A stretch of DNA of 64,000 bases from NCBI RefSeq assembly GCF_020164595.1, contig NZ_JAIQZE010000007.1, forward strand, positions 88,748 through 152,747, read 5' to 3'. Position numbers and translations under genes: made by a program. The notes below the pieces were generated by a model, which was not told the origin of the DNA, searched no databases, and was given only the letters and a program-made list of their open reading frames with translations. Each line of letters opens with the position of its first letter. Positions within the stretch are counted from its first letter, which is position 1. Shown in pieces: positions 37,131 to 46,768 of the stretch. Source of the stretch: Psychroflexus longus (lineage in GTDB: Bacteria; Bacteroidota; Bacteroidia; Flavobacteriales; Flavobacteriaceae).

Positions 37131-38297
37131 ATGAAAAAACTACAAATGGTTGATCTGAAGGGTCAATATGAAAAAATAAAGGAAGAAGTAGATAAATCTA
37201 TTATAGATGTTGTTGATTCTACAGCGTATATTAATGGTCCGGCTGTAAAGCAATTTCAGGAAAACCTTGAGCAGTACATGGGCGTCAAACACGTCATACC
37301 TTGTGCTAATGGTACGGATGCCTTACAAATTTCAATGATGGCGATTGGATTGAAACCAGGTGATGAAGTCATTACTGTAGACTTCACATTTGCTGCTACT
37401 GTTGAAGTGATTGCACTCCTCAACTTAACACCTGTCTTAATTGATGTTGATAAAGACACCTTCAATATTGATTTGATAAAATTGGAGCAAGCTATTACTC
37501 CCAAAACCAAAGCTATTGTACCGGTTCATTTATTTGGACATGTCGCTCAGATGGAGGAGATTATGGATATTGCAAAAAAGCATAATTTATATGTGATCGA
37601 AGATAATGCTCAGGCTATTGGAGCCAATTATACATTTAAAGATGGTTCTCAGCAAAAAGCTGGAACGATTGGAAATGTAGGAGCGACTTCATTCTTTCCA
37701 TCCAAAAACCTTGGAGCTTATGGTGATGGTGGTGCTATTTTCACCAACAATGATGATTTGGCTCACACAATTAGAGGTGTAGTTAACCACGGAATGTATG
37801 AAAGATACCATCATGATGTTGTAGGCGTCAATTCAAGATTGGACAGCGTCCAGGCTGCAATTTTGGACATCAAACTAAAACACTTGGATGATTATAGCTT
37901 CAGACGACAAAATGCTGCAAGACATTATACTGAAGTTTTAAGCAAGTCTGAAAACATTGAGACTCCAAAGACCATAACGCACAAACAATGTGATAATTCA
38001 AAAGGTATTTGTGACACATGCGACTGTCATGTCTTTCATCAATACACCATCAAAATTAAGAACGGAAAGCGCGGCGAATTAGTAGATCATTTTAAGGCTA
38101 ATAATATTCCTCATGGAGTTTATTATCCAATTCCTTTGCATTCCCAAAAGGCTTATAAAGATGAGCGATATGATGAAAAGGAGTTCAAGGTTACTAATGA
38201 ATTGGTAGATGAAGTGATTTCTCTGCCTATGCATACAGAATTAGACAAAGAACAAATTGACTATATCACTTCAGAGATTATTAAGGTTATAGGATAG
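37131..38297 (+). CDS. DegT/DnrJ/EryC1/StrS sugar aminotransferase
   Basis: PLP-dependent transaminase of the nucleotide-sugar aminotransferase family, predicted to make an amino sugar for surface polysaccharide. The 388-residue protein has the N-terminal DLKGQYEKIKEEVD segment, CANGTDALQISM, DVDFTFAAT-type substrate loop, VIEDNAQAIGA (cofactor aspartate), the PLP lysine Lys192 in FPSKNLGAYGDGG, and HGVYYPIPLHSQKAY near the end. An unusual four-cysteine stretch, Cys287, Cys294, Cys297 and Cys299, precedes HVFHQYTIKI. The exact sugar is unknown. It is divergent from waaA. Confidence 0.88.
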   Translation: MKKLQMVDLKGQYEKIKEEVDKSIIDVVDSTAYINGPAVKQFQENLEQYMGVKHVIPCANGTDALQISMMAIGLKPGDEVITVDFTFAATVEVIALLNLTPVLIDVDKDTFNIDLIKLEQAITPKTKAIVPVHLFGHVAQMEEIMDIAKKHNLYVIEDNAQAIGANYTFKDGSQQKAGTIGNVGATSFFPSKNLGAYGDGGAIFTNNDDLAHTIRGVVNHGMYERYHHDVVGVNSRLDSVQAAILDIKLKHLDDYSFRRQNAARHYTEVLSKSENIETPKTITHKQCDNSKGICDTCDCHVFHQYTIKIKNGKRGELVDHFKANNIPHGVYYPIPLHSQKAYKDERYDEKEFKVTNELVDEVISLPMHTELDKEQIDYITSEIIKVIG

Positions 38298-38319
38298 TTA
38301 TTCTACCAAGGATTCAAAT

Positions 38320-38350
38320 AAAAAAAGCCTCGAATTTCGAGGCTTTTTTT
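38320..38350. terminator. Bidirectional terminator between DegT gene and clpS
   Basis: A near-perfect hairpin of up to 15 bp, AAAAAAAGCCTCGAA against its complement, with A-tract on one flank and T-tract on the other, serves both convergent genes. It reaches the last base pair of the clpS stop codon. Confidence 0.8.
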
Positions 38351-38624
38351 ATACTATTTCAGCGCTGATACCAGCTCTTAGAATTTCTGTACATCTAGGC
38401 TTCAGATCGTCATAATCACCTGATTTGACGGCGCATTTACCTTTGTAATGAATTAGTAAAGTGCATTGTTCGGCTTGTAATGCATCATGATCACAGGTTT
38501 TAATCAATGTTTCAATAACGTGATCAAACGTATTGACTTCGTCATTATAAACAATTATTTCATGAGAATCTGTAAGTTTTTCTTTTACATCTACTTCTTC
38601 TAAAACTTCTTCTTTAACGCTCAT
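38349..38624 (-). CDS. clpS: ATP-dependent Clp protease adaptor ClpS
   Basis: N-degron recognin that delivers proteins with destabilising N-terminal residues to ClpAP-type proteases. The 91-residue product (ATG 38624; a GTG one codon upstream is less likely) has a charged flexible N-terminus and the ClpS core: IIVYNDEVNTFDHVIETL with the degron-pocket Asn-Asp, and AEQCTLLIHYKGKCAVKSG. It is the last gene of the DUF1599-to-clpS operon, 45 bases after prmA. Confidence 0.93.
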   Translation of the reverse strand: MSVKEEVLEEVDVKEKLTDSHEIIVYNDEVNTFDHVIETLIKTCDHDALQAEQCTLLIHYKGKCAVKSGDYDDLKPRCTEILRAGISAEIV

Positions 38625-38669
38625 CACTCAATTTTATAGCAAATATATACAGAATACTTTAAGCAACTT

Positions 38670-39494
38670 TTAATTTTTTGTGAATTTGGCTGCCACCCAG
38701 TTGTCTTTTGTTTGATGTTTAACGAATGTCAATTCATTACGAATTGCCTCTTCTTGAATAAGTTTTAAATCTTCTTCGTAAAATCCACTAAAGTAAATTG
38801 AGCCTCCAGAAACCAAATGAGCTACGTAAATAGACATGTCTTCTAAAAGAATATTCCTATTGATATTGGCTAATATCAAGTCGTAATTCTTTTCAATTTT
38901 TTCTGCACCACCAAGGATAACGTTTCCTTTGCAAGAATTACGTTCTATATTTTCTTCGGTGTTCTCAACACACCAGGTATCGATATCAATATAGTCTACA
39001 GATGTAGCCCCACGGATATCTGCAAGTATTCCAAGGACTCCGGTGCCGCATCCCATATCCAGGACTCTTTTATCCTTGCAATCTTCTTCAAGAAGCAATT
39101 CAGAAATTTGATAAGTTGTCGCATGATGTCCAGTTCCAAAGGACATTTTGGGCTCTATTATGATGTCGATATCCGTATTTGTTTTGGAATGGAAAGGTGC
39201 TCGAATTGTGCATCTAGTGTCAATATGAATGGGATGAAAATTTTTTTCCCACTCCTCATTCCAGTTAACCTGTTCAATTGTCGACTTAGTATAAGAGATT
39301 TGAAATTCATCCGATTTCAAAATGGAGACATCATTTAGCAGGTCTTTCCTGTCATCTGATTCAATAATATATCCAAGAAGACCCTTTTCATGGTTTTCAA
39401 AACTTTCAAAAGGTAATTCACCCAATTCAGCCAGCAAAATATCCCTGCCAGGCTGAAGTCGGTGAACTTCAAATTTATATTCTATGTATTTCAT
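38670..39494 (-). CDS. prmA: Ribosomal protein L11 methyltransferase
   Basis: SAM-dependent methylation of ribosomal protein L11. The 274-residue protein has a small N-terminal substrate-binding domain, the linker IIIEPKMSFGTGHHATT that marks PrmA, SAM motif I in VLDMGCGTGVLGI, and the LANINRNILLEDM motif IV. One base separates it from tpiA upstream; clpS follows. The pairing of prmA and clpS next to tpiA is frequent in Bacteroidota. Confidence 0.95.
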   Translation of the reverse strand: MKYIEYKFEVHRLQPGRDILLAELGELPFESFENHEKGLLGYIIESDDRKDLLNDVSILKSDEFQISYTKSTIEQVNWNEEWEKNFHPIHIDTRCTIRAPFHSKTNTDIDIIIEPKMSFGTGHHATTYQISELLLEEDCKDKRVLDMGCGTGVLGILADIRGATSVDYIDIDTWCVENTEENIERNSCKGNVILGGAEKIEKNYDLILANINRNILLEDMSIYVAHLVSGGSIYFSGFYEEDLKLIQEEAIRNELTFVKHQTKDNWVAAKFTKN

Positions 39495-39495
39495 T

Positions 39496-40248
39496 TTAAA
39501 ATGACATCACAATTTCTGCAAAGCTTTTTGCATCCAATGAAGCTCCGCCGATAAGTCCTCCGTCAACGTCTTTTTTGGCGAAAATTTCTTTAGCATTGTT
39601 AGGCTTAACACTTCCTCCGTAAAGAATCGAGGTTTGGTCTGCAACATCCTGACTATATTTTTCAGCCAGTACTTTTCGAATATATTCATGAATTTCCTGA
39701 GCTTGTTCTGGAGATGCTGTTTCGCCGGTTCCAATAGCCCAAACAGGTTCATAAGCTATGACAACGTTTTTCATGTCTGAAGCACTAACGTGAAAAAGTC
39801 CTTTTTCCAACTGCTCCTTAACAACTTCAAAATGCTTGTCTGCTTTTCTTTGTTCTAATTTTTCTCCTATGCAAAACATAATTTTAAAGTCATGCTTTAG
39901 AGATGCAGTAACTTTTTTAGCCAGTAAATCATCAGTTTCGCCATAAATAGCTCTTCGCTCACTATGGCCGATAATGACATATTCCACTCCAACACTTTTA
40001 AGCATATCAGGAGATATTTCTCCGGTAAATGCACCCTCTTCATTTTCGTTGATGTTTTGCGAAGAAATTTTTATTGAAGAATCTTTTAAATTTTGATGGA
40101 TTGGATATAAGTTGGTATATGGTGGAGCGATGATTACTTTAGCATTAGATTTGGAAAAGTCCTTTAGCTTTAAATCGTTGAGCAAATGAAGAGCTTCATC
40201 TAGGTTACAATTCATTTTCCAGTTTCCTGCTACAATTTGAGTTCTCAT
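39496..40248 (-). CDS. tpiA: Triosephosphate isomerase
   Basis: Interconverts dihydroxyacetone phosphate and glyceraldehyde 3-phosphate. The 250-residue TIM barrel shows AGNWKMN with the catalytic lysine, the catalytic histidine in VIIGHSERR, the glutamate and flexible loop in AYEPVWAIGTG, and the phosphate-binding YGGSVKPNN. It is embedded in a minus-strand operon, away from the glycolytic cluster at the left end. Confidence 0.97.
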   Translation of the reverse strand: MRTQIVAGNWKMNCNLDEALHLLNDLKLKDFSKSNAKVIIAPPYTNLYPIHQNLKDSSIKISSQNINENEEGAFTGEISPDMLKSVGVEYVIIGHSERRAIYGETDDLLAKKVTASLKHDFKIMFCIGEKLEQRKADKHFEVVKEQLEKGLFHVSASDMKNVVIAYEPVWAIGTGETASPEQAQEIHEYIRKVLAEKYSQDVADQTSILYGGSVKPNNAKEIFAKKDVDGGLIGGASLDAKSFAEIVMSF

Positions 40249-40265
40249 GTTTTTTATTTTTGAAT

Positions 40266-41333
40266 TTATATTCTTGGGTCTAATAGTTTGTAAATTATAT
40301 CTACTAAGATATTAATAATGATAAAGATGATAGCTATCGTTAACACAGCTCCCATGATAATTGGCAAATCTAGCGTGTTTAAAGCATCTACTATTTCTTT
40401 TCCGATGCCATTCCATCCGAAAATATATTCAACAAAAACAGCTCCCGCCAGCATTGAGGCAAACCAACCTGATATGGCGGTTACAACTGGGTTTAATGCG
40501 TTTTTTAAGCTGTGATTTATGATTACTGAATAAGCACTTAATCCTTTTGCTCTAGCTGTTCTTATGTAATCTTGCTGAAACACTTCTAGTAGCGAACTTC
40601 TCATAAGTTGAACAACAACGGCAAGTGGTCTTATTCCAAGTACAAAGGCCGGCAATATTAAGTTTTTGAAATGGAAAATCTTTTCTTCACCAAAATCGTC
40701 TAATTCGTAAAGATTTCCTGTCATATTTAAGTTTGTGTATTCTTTGAGGACATAGCCAAAGAGCCATGCTGCAAGAATAGCACTAAAAAAAGAAGGCAAA
40801 CTCATACCCAGGGTGCTAAGAACCTGTATACTTTTATCTATCCAGGTATCCTTTTGAAGGGCAGAGATAATACCTAAAAAAATACCTATAATAAGTGCAA
40901 TTGAAATTGAAGAAACCGCCAAAATCGCCGTGTTCGGTAAAGTTTGTTTGATGATGTCAAGCACTTTTTGATCCTGACGCTGAAATGAAGTTCTCAAATA
41001 GGGCGTTTTTATATAAATAGTACCTGCAGCCAAAGAAAATAATTGTGTCCCATTGTATTTATTCTCTTCAAAATAAGTAAAGTCTTTTACATCTGAACTG
41101 TGCCAAGACATAGGTAACAAATCATTGATATAGTATAAGTACTGTTGACCTATGCTTTTATCAAAACCGTATTTTTCTTTTTGTTGTTGAAGTTGTTCCT
41201 GGGTTTCATTTTGTCCAAGCATCATTTGTGCAGGATCTCCAGGTAAAACACTAAAAAGAAAAAAAATGACGGTAACTACACCAAAAACGGTTAGCAAAGC
41301 ATATGCAGTTTTTTGAACAAAATTTTTCAGCAA
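40266..41333 (-). CDS. Orphan DppB-type ABC transporter permease
   Basis: A 355-residue inner-membrane permease of the dipeptide/nickel transporter class. The first helix and GVVTVIFFLFSVLPGDPAQMMLG are typical of DppB/OppB, and the ATPase-contact (EAA) loop is seen in YIRTARAKGLSAYSVIINHSLKNALNP. About 100 residues between the first two helices form an enlarged periplasmic insert. No DppC, ATPase or substrate-binding protein is encoded nearby, so partners must lie elsewhere. It is 13 bases downstream of the DoxX-like gene. Confidence 0.85.
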   Translation of the reverse strand: MLKNFVQKTAYALLTVFGVVTVIFFLFSVLPGDPAQMMLGQNETQEQLQQQKEKYGFDKSIGQQYLYYINDLLPMSWHSSDVKDFTYFEENKYNGTQLFSLAAGTIYIKTPYLRTSFQRQDQKVLDIIKQTLPNTAILAVSSISIALIIGIFLGIISALQKDTWIDKSIQVLSTLGMSLPSFFSAILAAWLFGYVLKEYTNLNMTGNLYELDDFGEEKIFHFKNLILPAFVLGIRPLAVVVQLMRSSLLEVFQQDYIRTARAKGLSAYSVIINHSLKNALNPVVTAISGWFASMLAGAVFVEYIFGWNGIGKEIVDALNTLDLPIIMGAVLTIAIIFIIINILVDIIYKLLDPRI

Positions 41334-41345
41334 TGGATATATCTT

Positions 41346-42434
41346 TTAGAATTCATCTGCATCATTCCAATGAAGCTTATTGGTAATAGTGCCATTTTCA
41401 ATAATGACAATTCCAGGATTTGCTCTTATAATAGTCTTGATTGCAGTTTCATCTGAGAAATAAAAATCAAAATTTAAGTTGTAATCACTTTTAATTTTTG
41501 AAATATCTTTTTCTCCAGAAGCTGTAAGACCAATAACTTTGAAGTTGTCTTCTTTGGCCTTATTCAGTGCGGATGAAAGTTCTATCCATCCTTCATGTTC
41601 GGTTTTGGAAAGATTATATGCTACAACGATCATCAGTTGATCTTCCTGCATCAAATCTTCAATATAGTTTTCACCGCCTTTGATAAGAGAGAAATCACGA
41701 ATTGGAGGAATGTATCCCTCATTCATCATTTTTGTTTCAACATTGATAAATTCACCAGGGACATCCGGATAGCTTCCATTAGTTGTATAAACTTCCTTGT
41801 TGCCGTTGTTTTCAAAGGTCCATTCATATTCATAAACAGCTTCTTGAGCATCATCTGGATAGCTCATGGCTTCAGGGATATTGGTCCCAATCTTGTAGGC
41901 ACGAAAATCTATTGCAGGTAAATGCATTAAAACATGATAGGCGAAATAAAGACAGGCTATGGATGCAGCAAATACTATCCATTTTAAAGATGGTTTAGCA
42001 AAAATAGGTTGGATATACTTTTCATTAAAGAATAATATCAAAATCAGAATTAAAAGTAAGATGTCTTTTATAAAAGATTGCCAGGGCGTCAAGGGAATGG
42101 CATCACCGAAACAACCACAATCGGTGACTTTATTGAAATATGCCGAATAGAACGTTAGGAAAGTAAAAAATACAATCATCAAAAGCAGACTCCATTTGGT
42201 GAATTTAGGCGCATATCCAATCAGTAGAGTTAAGCCTAATAGCAATTCATAAATCACAATGAATATTGCTAAAACCAATGCGAAAGGAATCAAGAATTCC
42301 AGATTCAAAACTCCTTCACCGAAATACTCTTCTAGTTTGTAAGAAAATCCAATGGGATCATTCAATTTCACAAAACCACTGAAAATGAATAATATGCCAA
42401 CAAAAACTCTAGAAAAGCCTATTATATATTTCAT
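41346..42434 (-). CDS. DoxX/MauE-like membrane protein with C-terminal thioredoxin-like region
   Basis: A 362-residue membrane protein of the Bacteroidota 'BT_3928' type. The N-terminal half has DoxX helices (GILFIFSGFVKLNDPIGF), a periplasmic TDCGCFGDAIPL cysteine motif and about five transmembrane segments to residue ~170. The rest, including ELSSALNKAKEDNFKVIGLTAS and FYFSDETAIKTIIRANPGIV, resembles a degenerate periplasmic thioredoxin-like fold without a CxxC. A redox or respiratory role is plausible but unproven. Its ATG overlaps the DUF1599 stop (ATGA). Confidence 0.75.
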   Translation of the reverse strand: MKYIIGFSRVFVGILFIFSGFVKLNDPIGFSYKLEEYFGEGVLNLEFLIPFALVLAIFIVIYELLLGLTLLIGYAPKFTKWSLLLMIVFFTFLTFYSAYFNKVTDCGCFGDAIPLTPWQSFIKDILLLILILILFFNEKYIQPIFAKPSLKWIVFAASIACLYFAYHVLMHLPAIDFRAYKIGTNIPEAMSYPDDAQEAVYEYEWTFENNGNKEVYTTNGSYPDVPGEFINVETKMMNEGYIPPIRDFSLIKGGENYIEDLMQEDQLMIVVAYNLSKTEHEGWIELSSALNKAKEDNFKVIGLTASGEKDISKIKSDYNLNFDFYFSDETAIKTIIRANPGIVIIENGTITNKLHWNDADEF

Positions 42435-42973
42435 TTTGATTTGAAATTTAAATGAATTAGAGCAAACACTGAATAATTTATGATATCGAGATAACCTGCT
42501 TCGATGCCTTCGCTCACTAAAGTTTGTCCTGCATTATCTTCAATCTGTTTAATCCGTAGAAGTTTTTGCAAAATAAGATCAGTCAGAGAACTCACTCTCA
42601 ATTTTCTCCAAACCTCACCATAATCATGATTTTTATCAATCATTAGGGTTTTAGCTTTTTCAACTTGAAGATTATATTGAATAATAGCTTCGTCTGGACT
42701 TAAATCTGCTTTTTCAGAAATGCCTAATTCAATTTGAATTAAAGCCATAATAGAATAATTAATGATCCCAATAAACTCAGAATCTTCGTTTTCTTCTACT
42801 TTCTGAACTTTATTTTCTTGCAGACTTCTTATTCGGCTTGCTTTTATGAAAATTTGATCAGTTAAGGAGGTAAGTCTTAGTATTCTCCAAGCCGTACCAT
42901 AGTCTTTAGTCTTTTTGACAAAAAGATCCCTCGTGTCCTTTATTATAAGGTCGAATTGTTCGTTTGTATTCAT
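42431..42973 (-). CDS. DUF1599 tandem-domain protein
   Basis: A 180-residue cytosolic protein built from two copies of the DUF1599 (nucleotide-modification-associated) domain: FVKKTKDYGTAWRILRLTSL with IFIKASRIRSLQE, then MIDKNHDYGEVWRKLRVSSL with ILQKLLRIKQIED. Start at ATG 42973; a 62-residue upstream extension is not supported. DUF1599 is related to MazG-like all-alpha folds, so a nucleotide-related role is possible. It is the first gene of the six-gene operon ending in clpS. Confidence 0.8.
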   Translation of the reverse strand: MNTNEQFDLIIKDTRDLFVKKTKDYGTAWRILRLTSLTDQIFIKASRIRSLQENKVQKVEENEDSEFIGIINYSIMALIQIELGISEKADLSPDEAIIQYNLQVEKAKTLMIDKNHDYGEVWRKLRVSSLTDLILQKLLRIKQIEDNAGQTLVSEGIEAGYLDIINYSVFALIHLNFKSK

Positions 42974-43141
42974 AGTTAAACCAAAAGGTAAATTTCGACT
43001 AATTATAATAGAATACAAAAACAAAAAGGCATAATAGTAGTAATTTTGCATGGCATAGGAATTGACCCTATATAAACTGATTCCTGATATCAATGGTATA
43101 GCAGGATATTTCGAGAAAAATAATGTAAAATGACAAGTTGA

Positions 43142-43157
43142 GTCAGTGTTAACTGAC
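43142..43157 (+). promoter_or_regulatory. Inverted repeat in the lon promoter region
   Basis: GTCAGT-N4-ACTGAC lies 21 bases before the lon ATG, followed by TTTTGACA. Lon is a heat- and misfolding-responsive gene in most bacteria, so an operator here would make sense. No regulator can be assigned from sequence. Confidence 0.35.
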
Positions 43158-43177
43158 ATTTTGACAAAAAAATAATT

Positions 43178-45625
43178 ATGGCAAAATCCGGACTATTTAA
43201 TCTAGATAATTTATCAACTGAGAATATTGATGAGGATGCAGAATTAATTCCTTTGATGACTTCTGAGGATGAAGAAGAAATAAATCGTGAACTATTACCC
43301 GATGATTTACCAATTCTTCCACTAAAAAACACCGTTTTGTTTCCTGGTGTGGTTATTCCAATTACCGCAGGTAGAGATAAATCTATTAAGTTAATTAATG
43401 ATGCTAACAATGGTAATAAAACCATAGGTGTTGTAGCTCAAATGAATGATGATGAGGAACACCCAGCTTTTGAAGATGTTCACAAAGTAGGGGTAGTTGC
43501 AAGAATCCTGAGAGTATTAAAAATGCCAGATGGAAACACTACTGTGATTATACAAGGCAAAAAACGCTTTAAAATTACAGAGCCTTTAACGAGTGAACCT
43601 TATTTGAGATGTAAAATCGAAGAATTTGAAGAAATTAAGCCGGCTCCAGATGATGAGGAATTTAGAACTATCATCGATTCGGTTAAAGATTTATCACTTC
43701 GTATAATTAAGGACAGCCCAAACATTCCTTCTGAGGCTTCCTTTGCTATTAAAAATATTGAAAGTTCTTCTTTCTTAATCAATTTTGTGTCTTCCAACAT
43801 GAGCGTAGAAGTGGGGGACAAGCAAAATCTTTTAGAAACTAGTGATCTTAAGGAGAGAGCTCTTTTAACTTTAAAGCAAATGAATATTGAGTTTCAGAAA
43901 TTGGAACTAAAAAATGATATTCAATCTAAGGTTCAAAGTGATATGAGCCAGCAGCAGCGTGAATATTTCCTTCATCAGCAAATGAAGACCATCCAGGAAG
44001 AGCTAGGTGGTGTTTCATCTGAAGGTGAAGTTGAAGAAATGCGTGAACGTGCTAAAACAAAAAGTTGGAAGGATACTGTTGATTCTCATTTCAAAAAGGA
44101 ATTGGCCAAATTACAAAAAATGAATCCTCAGGTCGCAGAGTATTCGATACAGCGCAACTACCTGGATTTATTTTTGGATCTGCCATGGGATAAAACAACT
44201 GAGGATTTATTTGACCTCAAAAGAGCTCAAAAAGTACTCGATCGCGATCATTACGGTTTGGAAGATGTAAAGAGAAGAATTATTGAATACCTCGCTGTAT
44301 TGAAGTTGAGAAAAGACATGAAGTCTCCAATTCTTTGTCTTTCAGGACCTCCTGGAGTTGGTAAAACATCACTAGGTAAGTCTATTGCTGAAGCTTTAGG
44401 AAGAAAATATGCAAGAGTTTCACTTGGAGGATTGCGTGATGAAGCAGAAATTCGAGGTCATAGAAAAACTTATATAGGTGCAATGCCGGGTAGAATTGTA
44501 CAAAGCTTGAAAAAAGCAGGCACTAGCAATCCTGTCTTTGTACTAGATGAAGTAGATAAATTAGCAAGTAGTCATCAGGGTGATCCTTCTTCAGCTTTAC
44601 TAGAAGTTTTAGATCCAGAGCAAAACGATGATTTTCATGATAACTTCCTGGAAGTAGGTTATGATTTGTCCAAAGTGATGTTTATAGCAACTTCAAATGA
44701 TTTATCTCAAATACAGCCAGCATTAAGAGACAGAATGGAAATCATTCATGTCAATGGGTATACAGTTGAAGAGAAAATTGAAATTGCAAAGCGTCATCTG
44801 CTTCCAAAGCAAATAAAAGAACATGGTATCAAAAAAGAGGATATCAAACTTGGAAAACAGCAATTAGAAAAAATAATTGATGGTTACACAAGAGAGTCAG
44901 GAGTAAGAAATCTTGAGAAGCAAATCGCAAAAGTGGTTCGTAACATAGCAAAAGATATTGCTATGGAAGAGGAATATGAAATTAAAATAACCAATGAAAG
45001 GGTCGAAAAAATCTTAGGTCCGTCAAGACCAAGAAATTCTTATGAAAACAACGAAGTAGCTGGTGTCGTAACTGGTCTGGCATGGACTAGTGTTGGAGGC
45101 GAAATTTTATTTATTGAGTCCATTCTTTCTAAAGGAAAAGGTAATTTGAACATTACAGGTAACCTTGGAAAAGTGATGAAAGAGTCGGCAACGATTGCAA
45201 TGGAATACATTAAATCCAACGCTGAGAAATTTAAATTGAATCCAGATATTTTCACTGATTACAATGTGCACATTCATGTTCCTGAAGGCGCCACACCAAA
45301 AGATGGTCCAAGCGCTGGTATAACTATGTTTACATCATTAGTTTCTTTATTCACTCAACGAAAGATTAAAAAGAATCTAGCGATGACAGGAGAAATTACT
45401 TTAAGAGGTAAAGTATTACCAGTAGGTGGTATAAAGGAGAAAATTTTGGCAGCGAAGCGTGCAAAAATTAAAGAAATTATACTTTGTGAAGAAAATAGAA
45501 AAGACATTGAAGAAATCAAAGAAGATTATCTGAAAGGTCTTACTATAAATTACATAAGTGAAATGCACGAAGTCCTAGATTATGCACTTCTGAAACAAAA
45601 AGTAAAAGACGCAAAAGTCCTTTAA
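43178..45625 (+). CDS. lon: ATP-dependent protease Lon
   Basis: Hexameric cytosolic protease degrading misfolded and regulatory proteins. The 815-residue protein contains the N-terminal LON substrate-binding domain ([19 protein letters not shown] near residue 45), a coiled-coil, the AAA+ module with Walker A GPPGVGKT at residues 390-397 and VFVLDEVDK Walker B, and the protease domain with the catalytic dyad Ser712 (KDGPSAG) and Lys755 (GGIKEK). Length and order match LonA. It is monocistronic with its own terminator. Confidence 0.97.
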   Translation: MAKSGLFNLDNLSTENIDEDAELIPLMTSEDEEEINRELLPDDLPILPLKNTVLFPGVVIPITAGRDKSIKLINDANNGNKTIGVVAQMNDDEEHPAFEDVHKVGVVARILRVLKMPDGNTTVIIQGKKRFKITEPLTSEPYLRCKIEEFEEIKPAPDDEEFRTIIDSVKDLSLRIIKDSPNIPSEASFAIKNIESSSFLINFVSSNMSVEVGDKQNLLETSDLKERALLTLKQMNIEFQKLELKNDIQSKVQSDMSQQQREYFLHQQMKTIQEELGGVSSEGEVEEMRERAKTKSWKDTVDSHFKKELAKLQKMNPQVAEYSIQRNYLDLFLDLPWDKTTEDLFDLKRAQKVLDRDHYGLEDVKRRIIEYLAVLKLRKDMKSPILCLSGPPGVGKTSLGKSIAEALGRKYARVSLGGLRDEAEIRGHRKTYIGAMPGRIVQSLKKAGTSNPVFVLDEVDKLASSHQGDPSSALLEVLDPEQNDDFHDNFLEVGYDLSKVMFIATSNDLSQIQPALRDRMEIIHVNGYTVEEKIEIAKRHLLPKQIKEHGIKKEDIKLGKQQLEKIIDGYTRESGVRNLEKQIAKVVRNIAKDIAMEEEYEIKITNERVEKILGPSRPRNSYENNEVAGVVTGLAWTSVGGEILFIESILSKGKGNLNITGNLGKVMKESATIAMEYIKSNAEKFKLNPDIFTDYNVHIHVPEGATPKDGPSAGITMFTSLVSLFTQRKIKKNLAMTGEITLRGKVLPVGGIKEKILAAKRAKIKEIILCEENRKDIEEIKEDYLKGLTINYISEMHEVLDYALLKQKVKDAKVL

Positions 45626-45649
45626 TTCAATTTAATTTTTAGATTAACT

Positions 45650-45678
45650 AAACCAGATGTTTATTCATCTGGTTTTTT
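45650..45678 (+). terminator. Rho-independent terminator after lon
   Basis: A 10-bp perfect stem AAACCAGATG/CATCTGGTTT (45650-45659 with 45666-45675), 6-base loop, and a T run, 24 bases past the lon stop. Confidence 0.8.
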
Positions 45679-45745
45679 AATGATTATTTTTTTCAAAATA
45701 AATTACATTGCACTGCGTTTCCTTACATACTGCTATAAAGGTTTC

Positions 45746-46765
45746 ATGAAACACATATTTATTTTTCTGATTATAATTTTGGGAATGATAAGGCCTTCCT
45801 TTGCCCAAATTGGTGGTCAGAATACTTATCAGTTTCTTAATTTGCCTGTATCTCCTAAGATTTCTGCTCTTGGAGGAAAAAATATTACATCTTATTCTTC
45901 AGACCCTGCAAATGCACTGGCAAATCCTGCACTCATCAATTTTGAAATGCACAATCAGATGTCTGCAAATTATATGAATTATTTTTCAGACATAAATTAT
46001 GGAACAGCTTCTTATGCTTATGATGTTGGAAGAAGAACTCAAATGATACAAGCGGGTGTTACCTACATAGATTACGGTAGTTTTGATGGATTTGATGAAT
46101 CTGGAAATCCTACGGCTAAATTTGGAGGTCAAGAAGCAGCCTTGTCTATTGGATACGCCAGACGAATTGAGAGAACAGACTTTTATGTAGGAGCAAATTT
46201 AAAATTGATTTCTTCCAAACTAGAACAATACTCTTCTTTTGCTGGTGCTTTGGATTTGGGTGTGAGTTATATTTATTCTGAATGGGATTTAGTAGTTTCC
46301 GGAGTTGTTAGAAATATTGGGACCCAATTCAAACCTTTCAATGATGTAAGAGAAACGATGCCTTTAGAAGTGATCTTAGGAGTTTCTCAAAAATTAGAAA
46401 AGGCACCAATACGTTGGCACATTACTTTAGAAAATTTACAAGAATGGAACATTGCCTTTAGAAACACTGCCAGAGATGAAGAAGATTTGAGTGGTAATAT
46501 TACACCAGACGATCCTGGCTTTTTAAACAATGCTTTGCGCCATGCCATTCTTGGTGCGGAACTTTTCCCAGATGGAGCATTTAGTGTGCAGATAGGATAT
46601 AATTTCAGAAGGGGAGAGGAGCTAAGAATTCAAGACCAAAGAGCATTTTCGGGCCTTACAGGTGGTGTAAGTATAAGATTCAATAAACTTAGGTTTAGCT
46701 ATTCGTATGCTCAATTCAATAGAGCAGCTAGTTCTAGCTTTTTTGGATTGAACATTGAACTTTGA
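45746..46765 (+). CDS. porQ: Type IX secretion system protein PorQ
   Basis: Outer-membrane component linked to the Bacteroidota type IX secretion and gliding machinery. The 339-residue product (ATG 45746) has a signal peptide ending SFAQ and then NTYQFLNLPVSPKISALGG, the family start, followed by PANALANPALI and a FadL-like barrel ending SSFFGLNIEL. It belongs to the PorV/PorQ group. A longer frame upstream adds 22 hydrophobic residues and is rejected. It lies downstream of lon and converges on the arginase-like gene with a three-base gap. Confidence 0.85.
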   Translation: MKHIFIFLIIILGMIRPSFAQIGGQNTYQFLNLPVSPKISALGGKNITSYSSDPANALANPALINFEMHNQMSANYMNYFSDINYGTASYAYDVGRRTQMIQAGVTYIDYGSFDGFDESGNPTAKFGGQEAALSIGYARRIERTDFYVGANLKLISSKLEQYSSFAGALDLGVSYIYSEWDLVVSGVVRNIGTQFKPFNDVRETMPLEVILGVSQKLEKAPIRWHITLENLQEWNIAFRNTARDEEDLSGNITPDDPGFLNNALRHAILGAELFPDGAFSVQIGYNFRRGEELRIQDQRAFSGLTGGVSIRFNKLRFSYSYAQFNRAASSSFFGLNIEL

Positions 46766-46768
46766 GAG

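Noticed and set aside
42974..43159. 62-residue N-terminal extension of the DUF1599 protein
   Set aside because: The extension is not conserved-looking, runs through the divergent lon promoter region, and an ATG at 42973 gives the expected domain start.
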